A stretch of 64,000 bases of DNA from assembly GCF_900176355.1 (NCBI RefSeq), contig NZ_FWXI01000024.1:1-64000 (forward strand). The letters are read 5' to 3'. A program made the translations under genes and the position numbers. Positions within the stretch are counted from its first letter, which is position 1. Each line of letters starts with the position of its first letter. The notes under the pieces were generated by a model. It did no database searches and had not been told where the DNA came from. It saw nothing but the letters and a program-made list of their open reading frames with translations. The stretch comes from Sporomusa malonica. GTDB taxonomy: Bacteria; Bacillota; Negativicutes; Sporomusales; Sporomusaceae. Below are positions 1-8,526 of the stretch, piece by piece.

Positions 1-44
1 TGATTAATAAGATTAAAACGGCTAACAGTATTTCTATAAAAGAC

Positions 45-464
45 ATGAAATTAACGTGGCCAGACCAAGTAAATCAGCAATCCATTGATAATGCTAGTCA
101 GTTCTCATCCGCAGAATTAGTATCACTATATTGCGATAAGGCAATAGAAATAGTAGAGCAATTTAGAATTATGATTTTGTCTGAGCAGGCAGTAGGTAAA
201 TTTGATAAAACAATTGATTGTAGTGATAATGATTGCTTTATGCGTACTTTTTTTAGAAGCACGAGCATGGAAGCCTATTATTCAATTTACACTGCGGTTG
301 TGGGGTGGAAAAAGATTGCAGAAGAGTCACCGGAAAATTTGGATGATATCGCTAATTTTAAGAAAGCAACTATAGCCACTACTTTTTTATCTGCCGGATT
401 GTCACAAAAAATGGCACAAATATATGACGGAATAATTACTCAAGCGAGAGTTTATAGTAAATAG
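45..464 (+). CDS. Hypothetical protein, 139 aa
   Basis: I do not recognise this family. The 139-residue product is soluble, mostly helical in character, and has neither a signal peptide nor a membrane segment. It has two cysteines close together near residues 59-64 (C-S-D-N-D-C). The gene ends just before a clear intrinsic terminator, which supports it being a real transcription unit. The upstream region is cut by the window edge, so the promoter and any operon partner are not visible. Confidence 0.6.
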   Translation: MKLTWPDQVNQQSIDNASQFSSAELVSLYCDKAIEIVEQFRIMILSEQAVGKFDKTIDCSDNDCFMRTFFRSTSMEAYYSIYTAVVGWKKIAEESPENLDDIANFKKATIATTFLSAGLSQKMAQIYDGIITQARVYSK

Positions 465-468
465 TCTT

Positions 469-490
469 AAGAGCCTACGGGCTCTTTTTT
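469..490 (+). terminator. Intrinsic terminator of the first gene
   Basis: A 7-bp stem AAGAGCC/GGCTCTT with loop TACG is followed by a run of T, starting 5 nt after the stop codon. Confidence 0.85.
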
Positions 491-630
491 CATTCCTGAA
501 AATTGCCAGTGCGGCTGATGACCTGTGCCGTGGAACCGGCAAGATTCCGAGCTGTACTTGAGTTTCATGCTGTACAAACAAACGTTCTGTGCTATAATAT
601 ACATAGCACTTTAGAAAGCTGGTGTAAGCT

Positions 631-789
631 ATGTATGATCCAAAAGAGCTGTGGAAAGAAGTAGAACAATTGCAAGAAATATTACATGATGTCGTTCAGA
701 AAAAAGGTGCTAAATCTCCTGATGCTGTTCGGGCAATTCAAGCGTTCAGGAATAAAATGCAAGAATATAATGACTTAACAACTCAGTGA
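631..789 (+). CDS. Spo0E-like small protein
   Basis: A 52-residue protein with the size and helix-turn-helix layout of Spo0E-family aspartyl-phosphate phosphatases, which dephosphorylate Spo0A and delay sporulation. The second helix begins with K-G-A-K-S-P-D, matching the family's K-G-L-T-S/D-P-E turn. The usual S-Q-x-L-D signature is replaced by A-I-Q-A-F, so phosphatase activity is uncertain. A TATAAT box at 593-598 lies about 30 nt upstream and a terminator follows directly. The ribosome site is weak. Family assignment is from sequence resemblance only. Confidence 0.6.
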   Translation: MYDPKELWKEVEQLQEILHDVVQKKGAKSPDAVRAIQAFRNKMQEYNDLTTQ

Positions 790-808
790 GAGCCAAAAGG
801 CTCTTTTT
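789..808 (+). terminator. Terminator of the Spo0E-like gene
   Basis: Stem AGAGCC/GGCTCT with loop AAAA, then TTTTC. The stem starts within the stop codon. Confidence 0.85.
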
Positions 809-820
809 CTTTTGTTATAA

Positions 821-863
821 ATACAATAGCCGCCAGTGTTCAAGCCGCTGGCGGCTATTGTAT
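821..863 (-). terminator. 16-bp hairpin terminating the small minus-strand gene
   Basis: A perfect 16-bp inverted repeat (821-836 with 848-863, arms containing AATAGCCGCCAG) begins at the stop of the minus-strand gene. On the minus strand it is followed by TTTATAAC. Confidence 0.75.
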
Positions 864-997
864 TACGTTTCTTTACTATCTTTACTTAAACATTCCAGAC
901 AAACTGCATATTCTTTGTCACCTGTAACATAGCATGGCTTTAGCTGATCACAGAGAGTACATACTGCCAGTTTCATCTCATTATCTGTATTACTCAA
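863..997 (-). CDS. Small CxxC protein, 44 aa
   Basis: This short gene starts at TTG (997) behind a good ribosome site (AAAGGAGTGAT, 1005-1015). The product has two CxxC pairs (V-C-T-L-C near residue 13 and V-C-L-E-C near 32), as in a tiny zinc ribbon. No family recognised. Its stop codon touches a strong hairpin terminator, which supports expression. A metal-binding role is inferred only from cysteine spacing. Confidence 0.6.
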   Translation of the reverse strand: MSNTDNEMKLAVCTLCDQLKPCYVTGDKEYAVCLECLSKDSKET

Positions 998-1112
998 ATA
1001 TAATCACTCCTTTTGGTTAGAGTGCAAATGGAAAACCGATTTTATACGAGTAGTAATTGTAGGGATTTATTCCCTCTTGCCGAAGAATGGGGGAATCGAA
1101 GGGACATCTTCG

Positions 1113-2138
1113 TTATTTTTCGTGCTCCATATTAAATTTCTCCTGCAGCATAACAATTTTCTCGGTTGGAACGAGGTAATCTGTATACTGTCTGATTACG
1201 CTGCATTTTAAAAAATTATTTTGACTAATTGTTTCGCCTAGTATTTCCGCTCTTATTAGAATCTCAGCCTCATTAACGCCTAGTAAAGAGCGCATTCCCG
1301 TGGAACTGCTGAAGCGAGGGTTTATTTCGAAAATGTAAGGTTTACCGTTTAAGAGGCGCAATTGAAAGTTGCTCGGGCCGTAAGGTTTTAGAACCTGGGC
1401 CACTCTCTTACAATAATCTGTGATCTCTGTGAAATCACCTGAGTCCGCCGACATAGTCATGCCTTCTTTCAAGTATCTCTTTAAAGTTATCCCTGACAGA
1501 ATTTTGCCGTTTGCCCCGGTACAAATACCAGTCGTAAATTCACCGCAGTTATCTGGTAAATATTGCTGAAGAATGATGTCTTTTTTGTTTTCGAGCAGCG
1601 GGTGAAGATCTTCATATTGGTTAACAATGTACAAGCCCTGTGATCCCGCACCACTTCTTGGTTTAATTACGATGGGAAATTGCACGTCTTTAACAAATTC
1701 ATCGACTTGCTCCTGGTCTTCCGGATAGCGAATGGTAAGAGGAAAGTAAAAGTTATTTTCTTTTAAAAAGTTTACCGTAAGCCATTTATCATTACATAAA
1801 TTTAGTGTCTCAGGGAAATTAGTAAACACTTTAGCTCCGGTCTTTTTTTCAATATCAAGCTTATTACGGCTATAAAAAGCAAGCTCATGGGAGGAAGCAA
1901 CAAAAATGGCGTGTATACTTTCCTTTGCAATAATATTTAACAAGCTAGCTAAATAGAGTTCCTCCTGATGAGCGGGTGGCACGATATAGGCCTGGTGCGC
2001 GAGGTATAGGCCTAATGTACGGGCGCTCACATCACAGGCCACCAGTTTTAGGAGTAGATCTGATTTCAGTAAAGATTGAATGATGGCTACTCCGTAGAGA
2101 GACCCAGAACCCGATATCAATACATTTACTTTTTTCAC
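1113..2138 (-). CDS. ATP-grasp domain protein
   Basis: A 341-residue protein of the ATP-grasp superfamily, which forms amide or ester bonds through acyl-phosphate intermediates. It has an N-terminal Rossmann-like part (S-G-S-G-S at 10-14) like the CarB-type fold, then the ATP-binding core with I-V-I-K-P-R-S-G-A-G-S-Q-G near 155-168, and the metal-binding E-I-N-P-R-F near 270. Start is GTG, overlapping the stop of wbqC in the sequence GTGA. It is the last gene of the glycan cluster, so it probably ligates an amino acid or other acid onto a sugar or lipid. Substrate unknown. Confidence 0.8.
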   Translation of the reverse strand: MKKVNVLISGSGSLYGVAIIQSLLKSDLLLKLVACDVSARTLGLYLAHQAYIVPPAHQEELYLASLLNIIAKESIHAIFVASSHELAFYSRNKLDIEKKTGAKVFTNFPETLNLCNDKWLTVNFLKENNFYFPLTIRYPEDQEQVDEFVKDVQFPIVIKPRSGAGSQGLYIVNQYEDLHPLLENKKDIILQQYLPDNCGEFTTGICTGANGKILSGITLKRYLKEGMTMSADSGDFTEITDYCKRVAQVLKPYGPSNFQLRLLNGKPYIFEINPRFSSSTGMRSLLGVNEAEILIRAEILGETISQNNFLKCSVIRQYTDYLVPTEKIVMLQEKFNMEHEK

Positions 2139-2821
2139 ATGATCACCTGCTTGGTAAGATAGTCCTTGCTATTGGGACCACAATTAAAAATCAAATCCAC
2201 TGCCGACAAATTAGGCATGAAGTCTCCCCACACCTGTGAGTAAACAGGATGTTCAAACTCCTGGTAAACCAGCCGAATGTTGTTTCTTGCAAATGCCGCC
2301 TCGTCATTATAGGCTCGGGCTCCGTTTCCGGAGAGGTAGATATCGGCTTTGCATTGTTTGCATAGGCTAATGATACGTTCCCCTTTGTTTCCTTCAATTC
2401 CTGAAATTTCGGAAGCGCGTATCATTGGCGTCTTTATTTCTAAAATGTCGCGAATAACATGGATCAACCGCAGGTTCAGGTCGGCCAGAAGTTCCCCCGG
2501 ATTTTCATAAATGGGGGAAAATAAGTTTTTGTATTGCTGCCAAAAGGGAGAGCGTGCATAGCAAGTTTGTAATGAACCCCAGTGGTTTACATGCCACGGG
2601 AAATCATTTTGAAGGGGCGCATCCTTAATCAAATTCTTTTTTCTACTTATCTGTACGCTTAGTAATCGCTCTCCCTCCGGACCCTTAATTTTATTTTTTT
2701 TAGTAACTTCCCTTCTCGAGAGAAGGACGTCATCCATAATGATAAACAAATCACAGGACATCATTTTGTGAAAGTATCCCAACCATGGCAGGTAATTCGG
2801 TTGATGGCCGCTAATAATCAC
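2135..2821 (-). CDS. WbqC family protein
   Basis: WbqC-like proteins occur in O-antigen and surface sugar clusters, probably acting in late steps of amino-sugar assembly such as acyl or amino acid transfer. The N-terminus carries the family signature G-H-Q-P-N-Y-L-P-W-L-G-Y-F-H-K. The start was set at GTG 2821, 7 nt after GAGGGGG. A TTG two codons earlier lies too close to the same ribosome site. It overlaps the following ATP-grasp gene by 4 nt and sits 12 nt after the aminotransferase gene, so translation is probably coupled. The exact reaction is not established for this family. Confidence 0.85.
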   Translation of the reverse strand: MIISGHQPNYLPWLGYFHKMMSCDLFIIMDDVLLSRREVTKKNKIKGPEGERLLSVQISRKKNLIKDAPLQNDFPWHVNHWGSLQTCYARSPFWQQYKNLFSPIYENPGELLADLNLRLIHVIRDILEIKTPMIRASEISGIEGNKGERIISLCKQCKADIYLSGNGARAYNDEAAFARNNIRLVYQEFEHPVYSQVWGDFMPNLSAVDLIFNCGPNSKDYLTKQVIM

Positions 2822-2833
2822 GTACAATCCCCC

Positions 2834-3916
2834 TCAGCGGTAATTATTAATTACTTCTACAATGGTTGTTAAGTCGTTCCGGGAAAGGGCCGGGTGAACC
2901 GGTATTGAAACACAGCTAGCAGACAAATCTTCTGCTATCGGCCAGGTACTGGAGCAGGTCGCCATATTTTCATATGCGGGCTGAGCCGGTATTATTAACG
3001 GGTAGTGAATGCCATAGCCGATACCGTTGGCATCCAGGTAGGCCGTGAAAGCGTCTCTGTTTTTTACTTTTAAGGTATATTGATGATAAACATGGCTTCG
3101 ACCTGGGGGTGACACCGGTTTTTGGATACAAGGATTTACAATGTGGTCATTGTAGAATTTTGCGTTCTCTATTCTTTTCTGGTTAAATAGATCTAATTTT
3201 TTTAGCTGCTCTAAACCAATAGCTGCATGAATGTTAGTCATCCGATAGTTATATCCCACCATTTCATGGTAGTAGCGCTGGCGCTGCCCCTGGTTGACCA
3301 GTATTCTTACTTTTTCTTCGATCATTGGATCATCGGTTAATACCATGCCGCCTTCTCCGGCGGTTATATTTTTGGTGGGGTAAAAACTAAAGGCCGAAGC
3401 AGTGCCGAAGGTACCGACCTTTTGATCCCGGTAAGTAGCTCCGTGTGCCTGGGCACAATCTTCCAGGATGATGAGATTGTTTTTTTTCGCAATTTCTTGA
3501 ATTGCATCCATATCTGCCGGTAACCCAAAAAGATGAACTATGAGCACAGCTTTGGCTTCTGGGTGGTCTTTCACAGCAGTATTTAATGCGGAGGGCGAAA
3601 GATTATACGTTACCGGGTCGATATCAGCAAAAATCGGGGTAGCCCCGGTGTATAGAATTGCATTAGCCGTAGCTATAAACGAGTAGGGAGTAGTTATGAC
3701 CTTATCTCCGGCACCGATACCCAGGGCCTGCAGGATTACGTGTAGTGCGGTCGTACCAGAGGAGGTAGCGATGGCATACTGGGAATCGTGATGCCATTTA
3801 AACTCATCTTCAAACTCCTGAACATAGCTGCCTGCAGCCAACATGCCGCTGCGCAAAACTTCTATTACGCGGTCTTCCTCTTCTTTACCTAACAGGGGTT
3901 TGGCGTGGGGAATCAT
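2834..3916 (-). CDS. DegT/DnrJ/EryC1/StrS sugar aminotransferase
   Basis: A PLP-dependent aminotransferase of 360 residues that would convert a nucleotide keto-sugar to an amino-sugar. Key residues are visible: D153 in L-E-D-C-A-Q-A-H-G, the PLP lysine K182 in Y-P-T-K-N, and the G-E-G-G motif just after it. The family includes ArnB, PglE and the spore-coat enzyme SpsC. Its ATG and ribosome site (AGGAGGATTTGTTCC) lie inside the 3' end of the LpxC-like gene, giving a 32-nt overlap. With the MocA-type dehydrogenase of the same cluster it would supply an amino-sugar precursor. Confidence 0.92.
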   Translation of the reverse strand: MIPHAKPLLGKEEEDRVIEVLRSGMLAAGSYVQEFEDEFKWHHDSQYAIATSSGTTALHVILQALGIGAGDKVITTPYSFIATANAILYTGATPIFADIDPVTYNLSPSALNTAVKDHPEAKAVLIVHLFGLPADMDAIQEIAKKNNLIILEDCAQAHGATYRDQKVGTFGTASAFSFYPTKNITAGEGGMVLTDDPMIEEKVRILVNQGQRQRYYHEMVGYNYRMTNIHAAIGLEQLKKLDLFNQKRIENAKFYNDHIVNPCIQKPVSPPGRSHVYHQYTLKVKNRDAFTAYLDANGIGYGIHYPLIIPAQPAYENMATCSSTWPIAEDLSASCVSIPVHPALSRNDLTTIVEVINNYR

Positions 3917-4763
3917 GGAACAAATCCTCCTTAATTTGCGTCTTTAATTGATGGCATAGTTGATTATTGTCTTTGTGTCCTGTTCTGATGCCAATAAAGT
4001 GACCGTTTATGGGGCGACCCAGCGTATAAATGTCTCCCAGCAGGTCTAGCACCTTATGCCTTGCCGGCTCGTTAGCCCATTGCAAATTTATCGGACCTTT
4101 CGCAATAACCAGACAGTCCTCAATACTCTTTCCAATCAATTTGACAACTGTATCATATTCACTTTCCGTAATGTATGACCTTGCTGTTGCCAGCTCGGAA
4201 GCAAAATCGAAAGAACTATCGAATGTAAACTGAGCCAACTGAGTAGGAATTTCTTTGGCAGGGTAGTCAAGCAGATATGTGAGCGTAAGCTCAGGTGCAG
4301 GTAATGCCAGTAGGAACCGGTCATAACGCTTTTCTTGATGAAAAAATGAGTTTGCGATACAAACCGGTTCTTGTACGCTAAAGTATCTTTTGGGCACATC
4401 CTGTAAAATAGGTTCTGCCTTTAAAAAAGTTTGAACAAAATCCTTGCTGCTGAAGCTGCTTACCACCGGAATAAACGGGCAGTTCAGGCTAACCTTTAAA
4501 TTATCCAGGCCCAGTCCAGCAATGGCAGCCAGCAGGTGTTCAGTGTGTTCAATACGTATATCATTGTTAACTAGTGAAGTCCAGCGGGCGTCTACCCGTG
4601 CATATTCCGGCCGGCATGGAACTTCCGGCTTTCCCGGCAAATCTTCTCTGATAAAAATGATTCCGGTATCAGGCGGGGCCGGCTGAAACGTTACTGTAGT
4701 ATAGGTTTGGCCGGTAATACTAATGCCGGTACAGCAAGCTGTTTGTTTTATCGTTTTCTGCAT
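3885..4763 (-). CDS. Divergent LpxC-type N-acyl sugar deacetylase
   Basis: LpxC is the zinc enzyme that deacetylates UDP-3-O-acyl-GlcNAc in lipid A synthesis. This 292-residue homologue keeps the catalytic E75-H76 (H-T-E-H-L), the zinc ligands H236 and D240 (R-H-K-V-L-D) and the late H263 (R-T-G-H), at numbering within 3 residues of the E. coli enzyme. The usual M-D-G-S-A segment after the first domain core is replaced by V-V-S-S-F-S-S, and the cluster has no lpxA, lpxD or fabZ. It may be a paralogue acting on another N-acetylated sugar nucleotide. It overlaps genes on both sides (16 and 32 nt). Confidence 0.82.
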   Translation of the reverse strand: MQKTIKQTACCTGISITGQTYTTVTFQPAPPDTGIIFIREDLPGKPEVPCRPEYARVDARWTSLVNNDIRIEHTEHLLAAIAGLGLDNLKVSLNCPFIPVVSSFSSKDFVQTFLKAEPILQDVPKRYFSVQEPVCIANSFFHQEKRYDRFLLALPAPELTLTYLLDYPAKEIPTQLAQFTFDSSFDFASELATARSYITESEYDTVVKLIGKSIEDCLVIAKGPINLQWANEPARHKVLDLLGDIYTLGRPINGHFIGIRTGHKDNNQLCHQLKTQIKEDLFHDSPRQTPVR

Positions 4764-5734
4764 CGTTTTCCCCGCCTTAAGTTAGTAAGCTTAAGGATTT
4801 GCGCAGCCCTGTCATTGTACGTATTGTGGGAAGAATATACTTCACGCTGACCTGCTAAAGCAATTTTCTTTCTCTTTTCGTCCTGGTCCAGGTAATAATC
4901 TACCAGGCGTAGGGTTTCATCTTCCGAGCGGGCAACGACTAAATGTTTTTCTGGTTTAAACTTTTCTAAAACGGCGGAAGTAGCCGGGGCCAGAAGAAAT
5001 CCCCGGGCACCCATAACCTCATAGGTTCGTGAGGTTAGCTCTGTGGTCACGTTTTGAAACCCGAGAATTATTTTAGCCGAATTGTAAACATGGTTTGTTT
5101 CCAAATATGATAATTTACCCCGCAGGTGCCGGGAATCCACGTTAAATCCAACAATATCCGGGTCTAGATTCTCCCATCGTTTACCCCAAATGGCTACATC
5201 ATAGCCTCTTTCTACCAATGGTTTTAATAATATCTGGGCGCTGTTACGGCGATAGGAACTCCAGGTTATCCCGGCGGTGGCTACAAGTGCGATATCGCAT
5301 TTGTACTTTTCCATAGGTTCGGCAGGCCGGTGAAACTCCGGATTACAGGCCCAGGGCAAATAGTAAGCTTTAAAGCCAAGCTGTTGGTAAAAAGATACTG
5401 ATTCCCGGTCTATTGTAAAAATATATTCCGGCTTTGTTGCTTTTATATAGGGTAATGACCATTCCTCCGTCCAGCGGGGATCCTCTGTCGCCCAGTAAGC
5501 ATGCGTTAAGTGATATTTCTCCACCATCTCCCCTAATATTCTAAGTCTTGAATCTGTGTGTATTTTAGTCCATCCGGCAGTTAGCACAAGATCTGGATGA
5601 TATTCCGCTAACAATTGTTCCAGTTCTTCTTCTACGATGTCGGTTAATATCTTTACTTCACACCCGATTTTTTCAAAACCGGGAGGTAAACCCAGTAAAT
5701 ACTGGGGATCCACGTCAATAAAAAGTATTTTCAC
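4748..5734 (-). CDS. CgeB-like glycosyltransferase family protein
   Basis: A 328-residue protein resembling the CgeB/YkvP spore-maturation glycosyltransferases: an N-terminal Rossmann-like half (K-I-L-F-I-D-V-D, then Y-W-A-T-E-D-P-R-W) and a C-terminal glycosyltransferase half with R-T-Y-E-V-M-G-A-R-G and a tail typical of the GT1_2 domain. Start is GTG 5734 behind GGAGGTGATTTT. The reading frame stays open upstream but without a usable ribosome site. It overlaps the lpxC-like gene by 16 nt. CgeB acts on the Bacillus spore surface, so a spore glycan role for the cluster is plausible, though inferred. Confidence 0.78.
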   Translation of the reverse strand: MKILFIDVDPQYLLGLPPGFEKIGCEVKILTDIVEEELEQLLAEYHPDLVLTAGWTKIHTDSRLRILGEMVEKYHLTHAYWATEDPRWTEEWSLPYIKATKPEYIFTIDRESVSFYQQLGFKAYYLPWACNPEFHRPAEPMEKYKCDIALVATAGITWSSYRRNSAQILLKPLVERGYDVAIWGKRWENLDPDIVGFNVDSRHLRGKLSYLETNHVYNSAKIILGFQNVTTELTSRTYEVMGARGFLLAPATSAVLEKFKPEKHLVVARSEDETLRLVDYYLDQDEKRKKIALAGQREVYSSHNTYNDRAAQILKLTNLRRGKRCRKR

Positions 5735-5770
5735 AAAATCACCTCCATTTATAAAGTGAGACTTAGCTTG

Positions 5771-5794
5771 CAGGTGGGGTTTTAACCCCACCTG
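5771..5794 (-). other. Intercistronic hairpin in the glycan cluster
   Basis: A perfect 9-bp stem (CAGGTGGGG/CCCCACCTG) lies between the acyltransferase and CgeB-like genes, the only real gap in the cluster. No T-run follows on the minus strand, so mRNA processing or partial attenuation is more likely than full termination. Confidence 0.5.
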
Positions 5795-5808
5795 AAGTTT
5801 AGTCGAAC

Positions 5809-6789
5809 TTAGTCATCGGATAAATCAAGATAATACGATTCCCGTAATATGCCCCGTCCGCCGAATTTTTCTTTAAATTCGAAGAGACCTTGATTTATCA
5901 TTAGACCCTTGTTTTCAGTGGAAATACCCCAATCCAAATAATCATAGCCCTTTTCCATACCCCAGCTAATCAATTTGTAAAACAGTAGTTCGAGCGAGCG
6001 TAGGGTCTGGTATTTATTGTTACTGGCAATGTAGAAACAGTTGATAACACGGCTGTTGAGTAGAAAGATGACTACTCCGCTAACCATTTCTCCTTGCAGA
6101 AAAGAGGCAGATAACTTTATTGACTGTGGGTATCTATTGGTTAAATCAGTGATTTCCGCTAAAGTATGGGTAGGTTGAGCATGATGCTTTTGTTTAAGAT
6201 TATCTGTAAGAATACCCCAATAAGTTGCCAAATCATTGCTTTCTTCTATAGTAACCCCGAGCCTTTGCGCTTTTCGAATATTCCTTTGTGTACTCTCGAT
6301 CAGGTGATCTGAAGCATTGGCAAGCTCTTTTATCGGCAATGCCGTGGCTAACTCGTTAGTGCTTATGGAAAAACCGTAATACCGTAAGGCAAAGTCTATT
6401 TCGTCACTGGGCCAAAAATGATAAATTCGAGGGACCATTTTTATTTGGATAGCGTTAAAGTCATTAGACTTACAGTATTCAGTTAATAAGGGTACCAAGG
6501 CCATTGCTTCGTAGGTGCCAAACTTTTGGTCAACGATGATTCCGCCGTGTGAAGCACCAGGATAAGAAGAGAAAACCTTCTTTTGACCTTCCATTTTTTG
6601 AGCCGCCGGTATTACAGCAATTAAATTACCGTGGGAGTTATAAACCATCAAGGAACAATCAACAAACCGGCCCGGAGGGTGATAGTTCAGAAAAGTTCGC
6701 TGCTGCATAAATGTACCGTTCCGTGAGGTTCCGATGAAATTATCCCAGTCTTTTTGATGCGATTGGTTATATATCTCAATCTTTAACAT
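5809..6789 (-). CDS. FemAB/BioF2-like GNAT acyltransferase
   Basis: A 326-residue protein with the two-part GNAT fold of FemAB and BioF2-like transferases. The second half contains T-Q-R-N-I-R-K-A-Q-R-L-G, V-S-G-V-V-I-F-L-L, Y-I-A-S-N-N-K-Y and the ending L-D-W-G-I-S-T-E-N-K-G, followed by F-K-E-K-F-G-G, a hallmark of this group. FemAB proteins transfer amino acids from tRNA to peptidoglycan; relatives in polysaccharide clusters N-acylate amino-sugars. The start overlaps the dehydrogenase gene by 14 nt. In this context N-acylation of the sugar made by the DegT enzyme is likely. Confidence 0.8.
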   Translation of the reverse strand: MLKIEIYNQSHQKDWDNFIGTSRNGTFMQQRTFLNYHPPGRFVDCSLMVYNSHGNLIAVIPAAQKMEGQKKVFSSYPGASHGGIIVDQKFGTYEAMALVPLLTEYCKSNDFNAIQIKMVPRIYHFWPSDEIDFALRYYGFSISTNELATALPIKELANASDHLIESTQRNIRKAQRLGVTIEESNDLATYWGILTDNLKQKHHAQPTHTLAEITDLTNRYPQSIKLSASFLQGEMVSGVVIFLLNSRVINCFYIASNNKYQTLRSLELLFYKLISWGMEKGYDYLDWGISTENKGLMINQGLFEFKEKFGGRGILRESYYLDLSDD

Positions 6790-7756
6790 CTAAACCACCA
6801 TTCCAGCCCCAACAGAGTTTTGCTCCGTTGTGTAAGAGTGATTGTTCTGCTAGCTCCATCGCCTTTATTACCCAGATAATATCTGCTGACCCGGTCTTGG
6901 GAGGTGACTTGGTTTTTATACAGTCAACAAAATGAATACACTGGTTGGTTAGGGACAAACTCTTTTCAAACCCGGGCATAGTAATTTCGCCGCTATTAGA
7001 TATTAGCTGCAATTTATCGGTATCTTTGACATCGTCAAAGACCATTGTCATTTGATCTCCTGAAATTACCGCCTGTCGTTTTTTAATTGGGGTAATCCAG
7101 TTTGCATGAAATTGGACAAGTAGGTCATCAGGAAATTCCATAGTAACGATAACTAGGTCATAAATATTTTGTTGCCGATAACTTACTCCATGTGCAGACA
7201 CCCATTTCGGATTTCTGTTAACCAGGCATCTGACCATTGAAAGATCATGCACAGTGAGATCCCAGTGCACACCCACATCATTTTGATTTTTTCCAAGGCT
7301 GGTACGCTCCAATAAAATATAACGCAACCGCCCTAGCAAACCCTGACTAATATACTCTTGCATTTTTAATACTGCTGGGTGATATTCCATTAAATGACCT
7401 GCCATTAAAATGGTATTATTTTTTTCAGCCAGCCTAATTAAGGTATCTGCTTCATGATAGGAAACAGTGCACGGTTTTTCCACCAACACCGCCTTATTTC
7501 GCGATAAAAAATCTGCTGCTATGGTAAAGTGGCTATGTGGCGATGTAGCAATGATAATACCGTCTAACTGATCATCAAGTAAAAGTTCACGGTAGTCGGT
7601 GGTGTATTTTATACCGGAGTGAGTTTTTTTAGCCTTTTGAAGAGATTCTTCTTTTATATCACATATATACTCAATTTTCGCTTCCGGTATGGAACACAAA
7701 GTTCTTATATAATTAAATCCCCAGGCGCCACAACCTACTAATCCAACCCTAACCAT
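6776..7756 (-). CDS. Gfo/Idh/MocA family oxidoreductase
   Basis: An NAD(P)-dependent sugar dehydrogenase, probably first gene of the glycan operon. The Rossmann motif G-L-V-G-C-G-A-W-G is at the N-terminus, the catalytic E-K-P motif (V-E-K-P-C-T-V-S) lies near residue 97, and G-V-H-W-D-L-T-V-H-D near 165 carries the family's D-x-x-x-H. I chose ATG 7756, 7 nt after GAGGT. A GTG two codons earlier is only 1-2 nt from the ribosome site. Relatives include WlbA and other enzymes that oxidise UDP-sugars at C3 before a DegT transaminase acts, which fits the neighbour gene. Confidence 0.88.
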   Translation of the reverse strand: MVRVGLVGCGAWGFNYIRTLCSIPEAKIEYICDIKEESLQKAKKTHSGIKYTTDYRELLLDDQLDGIIIATSPHSHFTIAADFLSRNKAVLVEKPCTVSYHEADTLIRLAEKNNTILMAGHLMEYHPAVLKMQEYISQGLLGRLRYILLERTSLGKNQNDVGVHWDLTVHDLSMVRCLVNRNPKWVSAHGVSYRQQNIYDLVIVTMEFPDDLLVQFHANWITPIKKRQAVISGDQMTMVFDDVKDTDKLQLISNSGEITMPGFEKSLSLTNQCIHFVDCIKTKSPPKTGSADIIWVIKAMELAEQSLLHNGAKLCWGWNGGLDVKD

Positions 7757-7865
7757 GTTCACTACCTCGCTTAAGATTAAATAAAAAGTTTACTTTTTAC
7801 TAGTAGGGTATTCTGCGAATATTTAAATGGTGATCACTTTAAGTATTTGTAAATCATTTCCTCTT

Positions 7866-7902
7866 GCATAAAAATAACCCGAAGTCCACTTAAAACTTCG
7901 GG
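7866..7902 (-). promoter_or_regulatory. Candidate leader terminator of the glycan operon
   Basis: An 8-bp stem (CCCGAAGT/ACTTCGGG, 7878-7902) is followed on the minus strand by TTATTTTTATG. It lies about 120 nt before the first gene of the minus-strand cluster, with no gene upstream on that strand. It could be an attenuator, or an insulator against readthrough. Confidence 0.4.
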
Positions 7903-8024
7903 TAGGATCAGTATAAACCCCTGACAACATGAAGGGATAGCAAAGGTCCATAATATCGGGGCGGGCTTAACAATTCGAATATCACTACTTAAATCAGGAA
8001 ACACTACAAAAGGAGGTGTTTCTT

Positions 8025-8273
8025 ATGATTTGGTCTTTAATTATTGGAGCGATATCCGGATGGGCAGCCGGAAAAATAATGCGCGGTCATGGCTTTGGAC
8101 TATGGGTGAATATTATTGTAGGTGTAATAGGGGCATACATCGGAGGATTAGCATTATCTTTATTCGGTTTTAGTCATTATGGTACCATTGGTCAAATAAT
8201 CACAAGTATAATAGGTGCTTCTATACTTTTATGGTTTGTTCGTTTATTTAATGGTAATCGTGTGAAGACATAA
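8025..8273 (+). CDS. GlsB/YeaQ/YmgE family membrane protein
   Basis: An 82-residue very hydrophobic protein with three predicted membrane helices and the family features G-W-A-A-G-K-I-M-R-G near the N-terminus and G-x-I-G-A-Y-I-G-G in the second helix. The family (transglycosylase-associated or GlsB-type) is linked to envelope stress, but its biochemical role is unknown. Start is ATG 8025 behind AAAGGAGGTGTTTCTT. A GTG three codons earlier overlaps the ribosome site. Confidence 0.88.
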   Translation: MIWSLIIGAISGWAAGKIMRGHGFGLWVNIIVGVIGAYIGGLALSLFGFSHYGTIGQIITSIIGASILLWFVRLFNGNRVKT

Positions 8274-8526
8274 TTTTCTGTATTTAAATAATTCTTATAA
8301 TTTGCTATACATTGCCGTTGTGCTGTGGTATGCTTTGTATATCCGACAATACTGTTGCCAATGATTATCATATAGATTCTTCTTTTTCGCTTACCTTTCT
8401 TCTCCTGGTAGGCGGATTTTTCTTTTTACCCTGACACGGTGCTGGAGAAATTTTTTTAACGATCATCCAATTTTTGACAAATATTTTATCGCTATCCGAG
8501 TATTATAGTTTTCGGAGGCGAAACTA

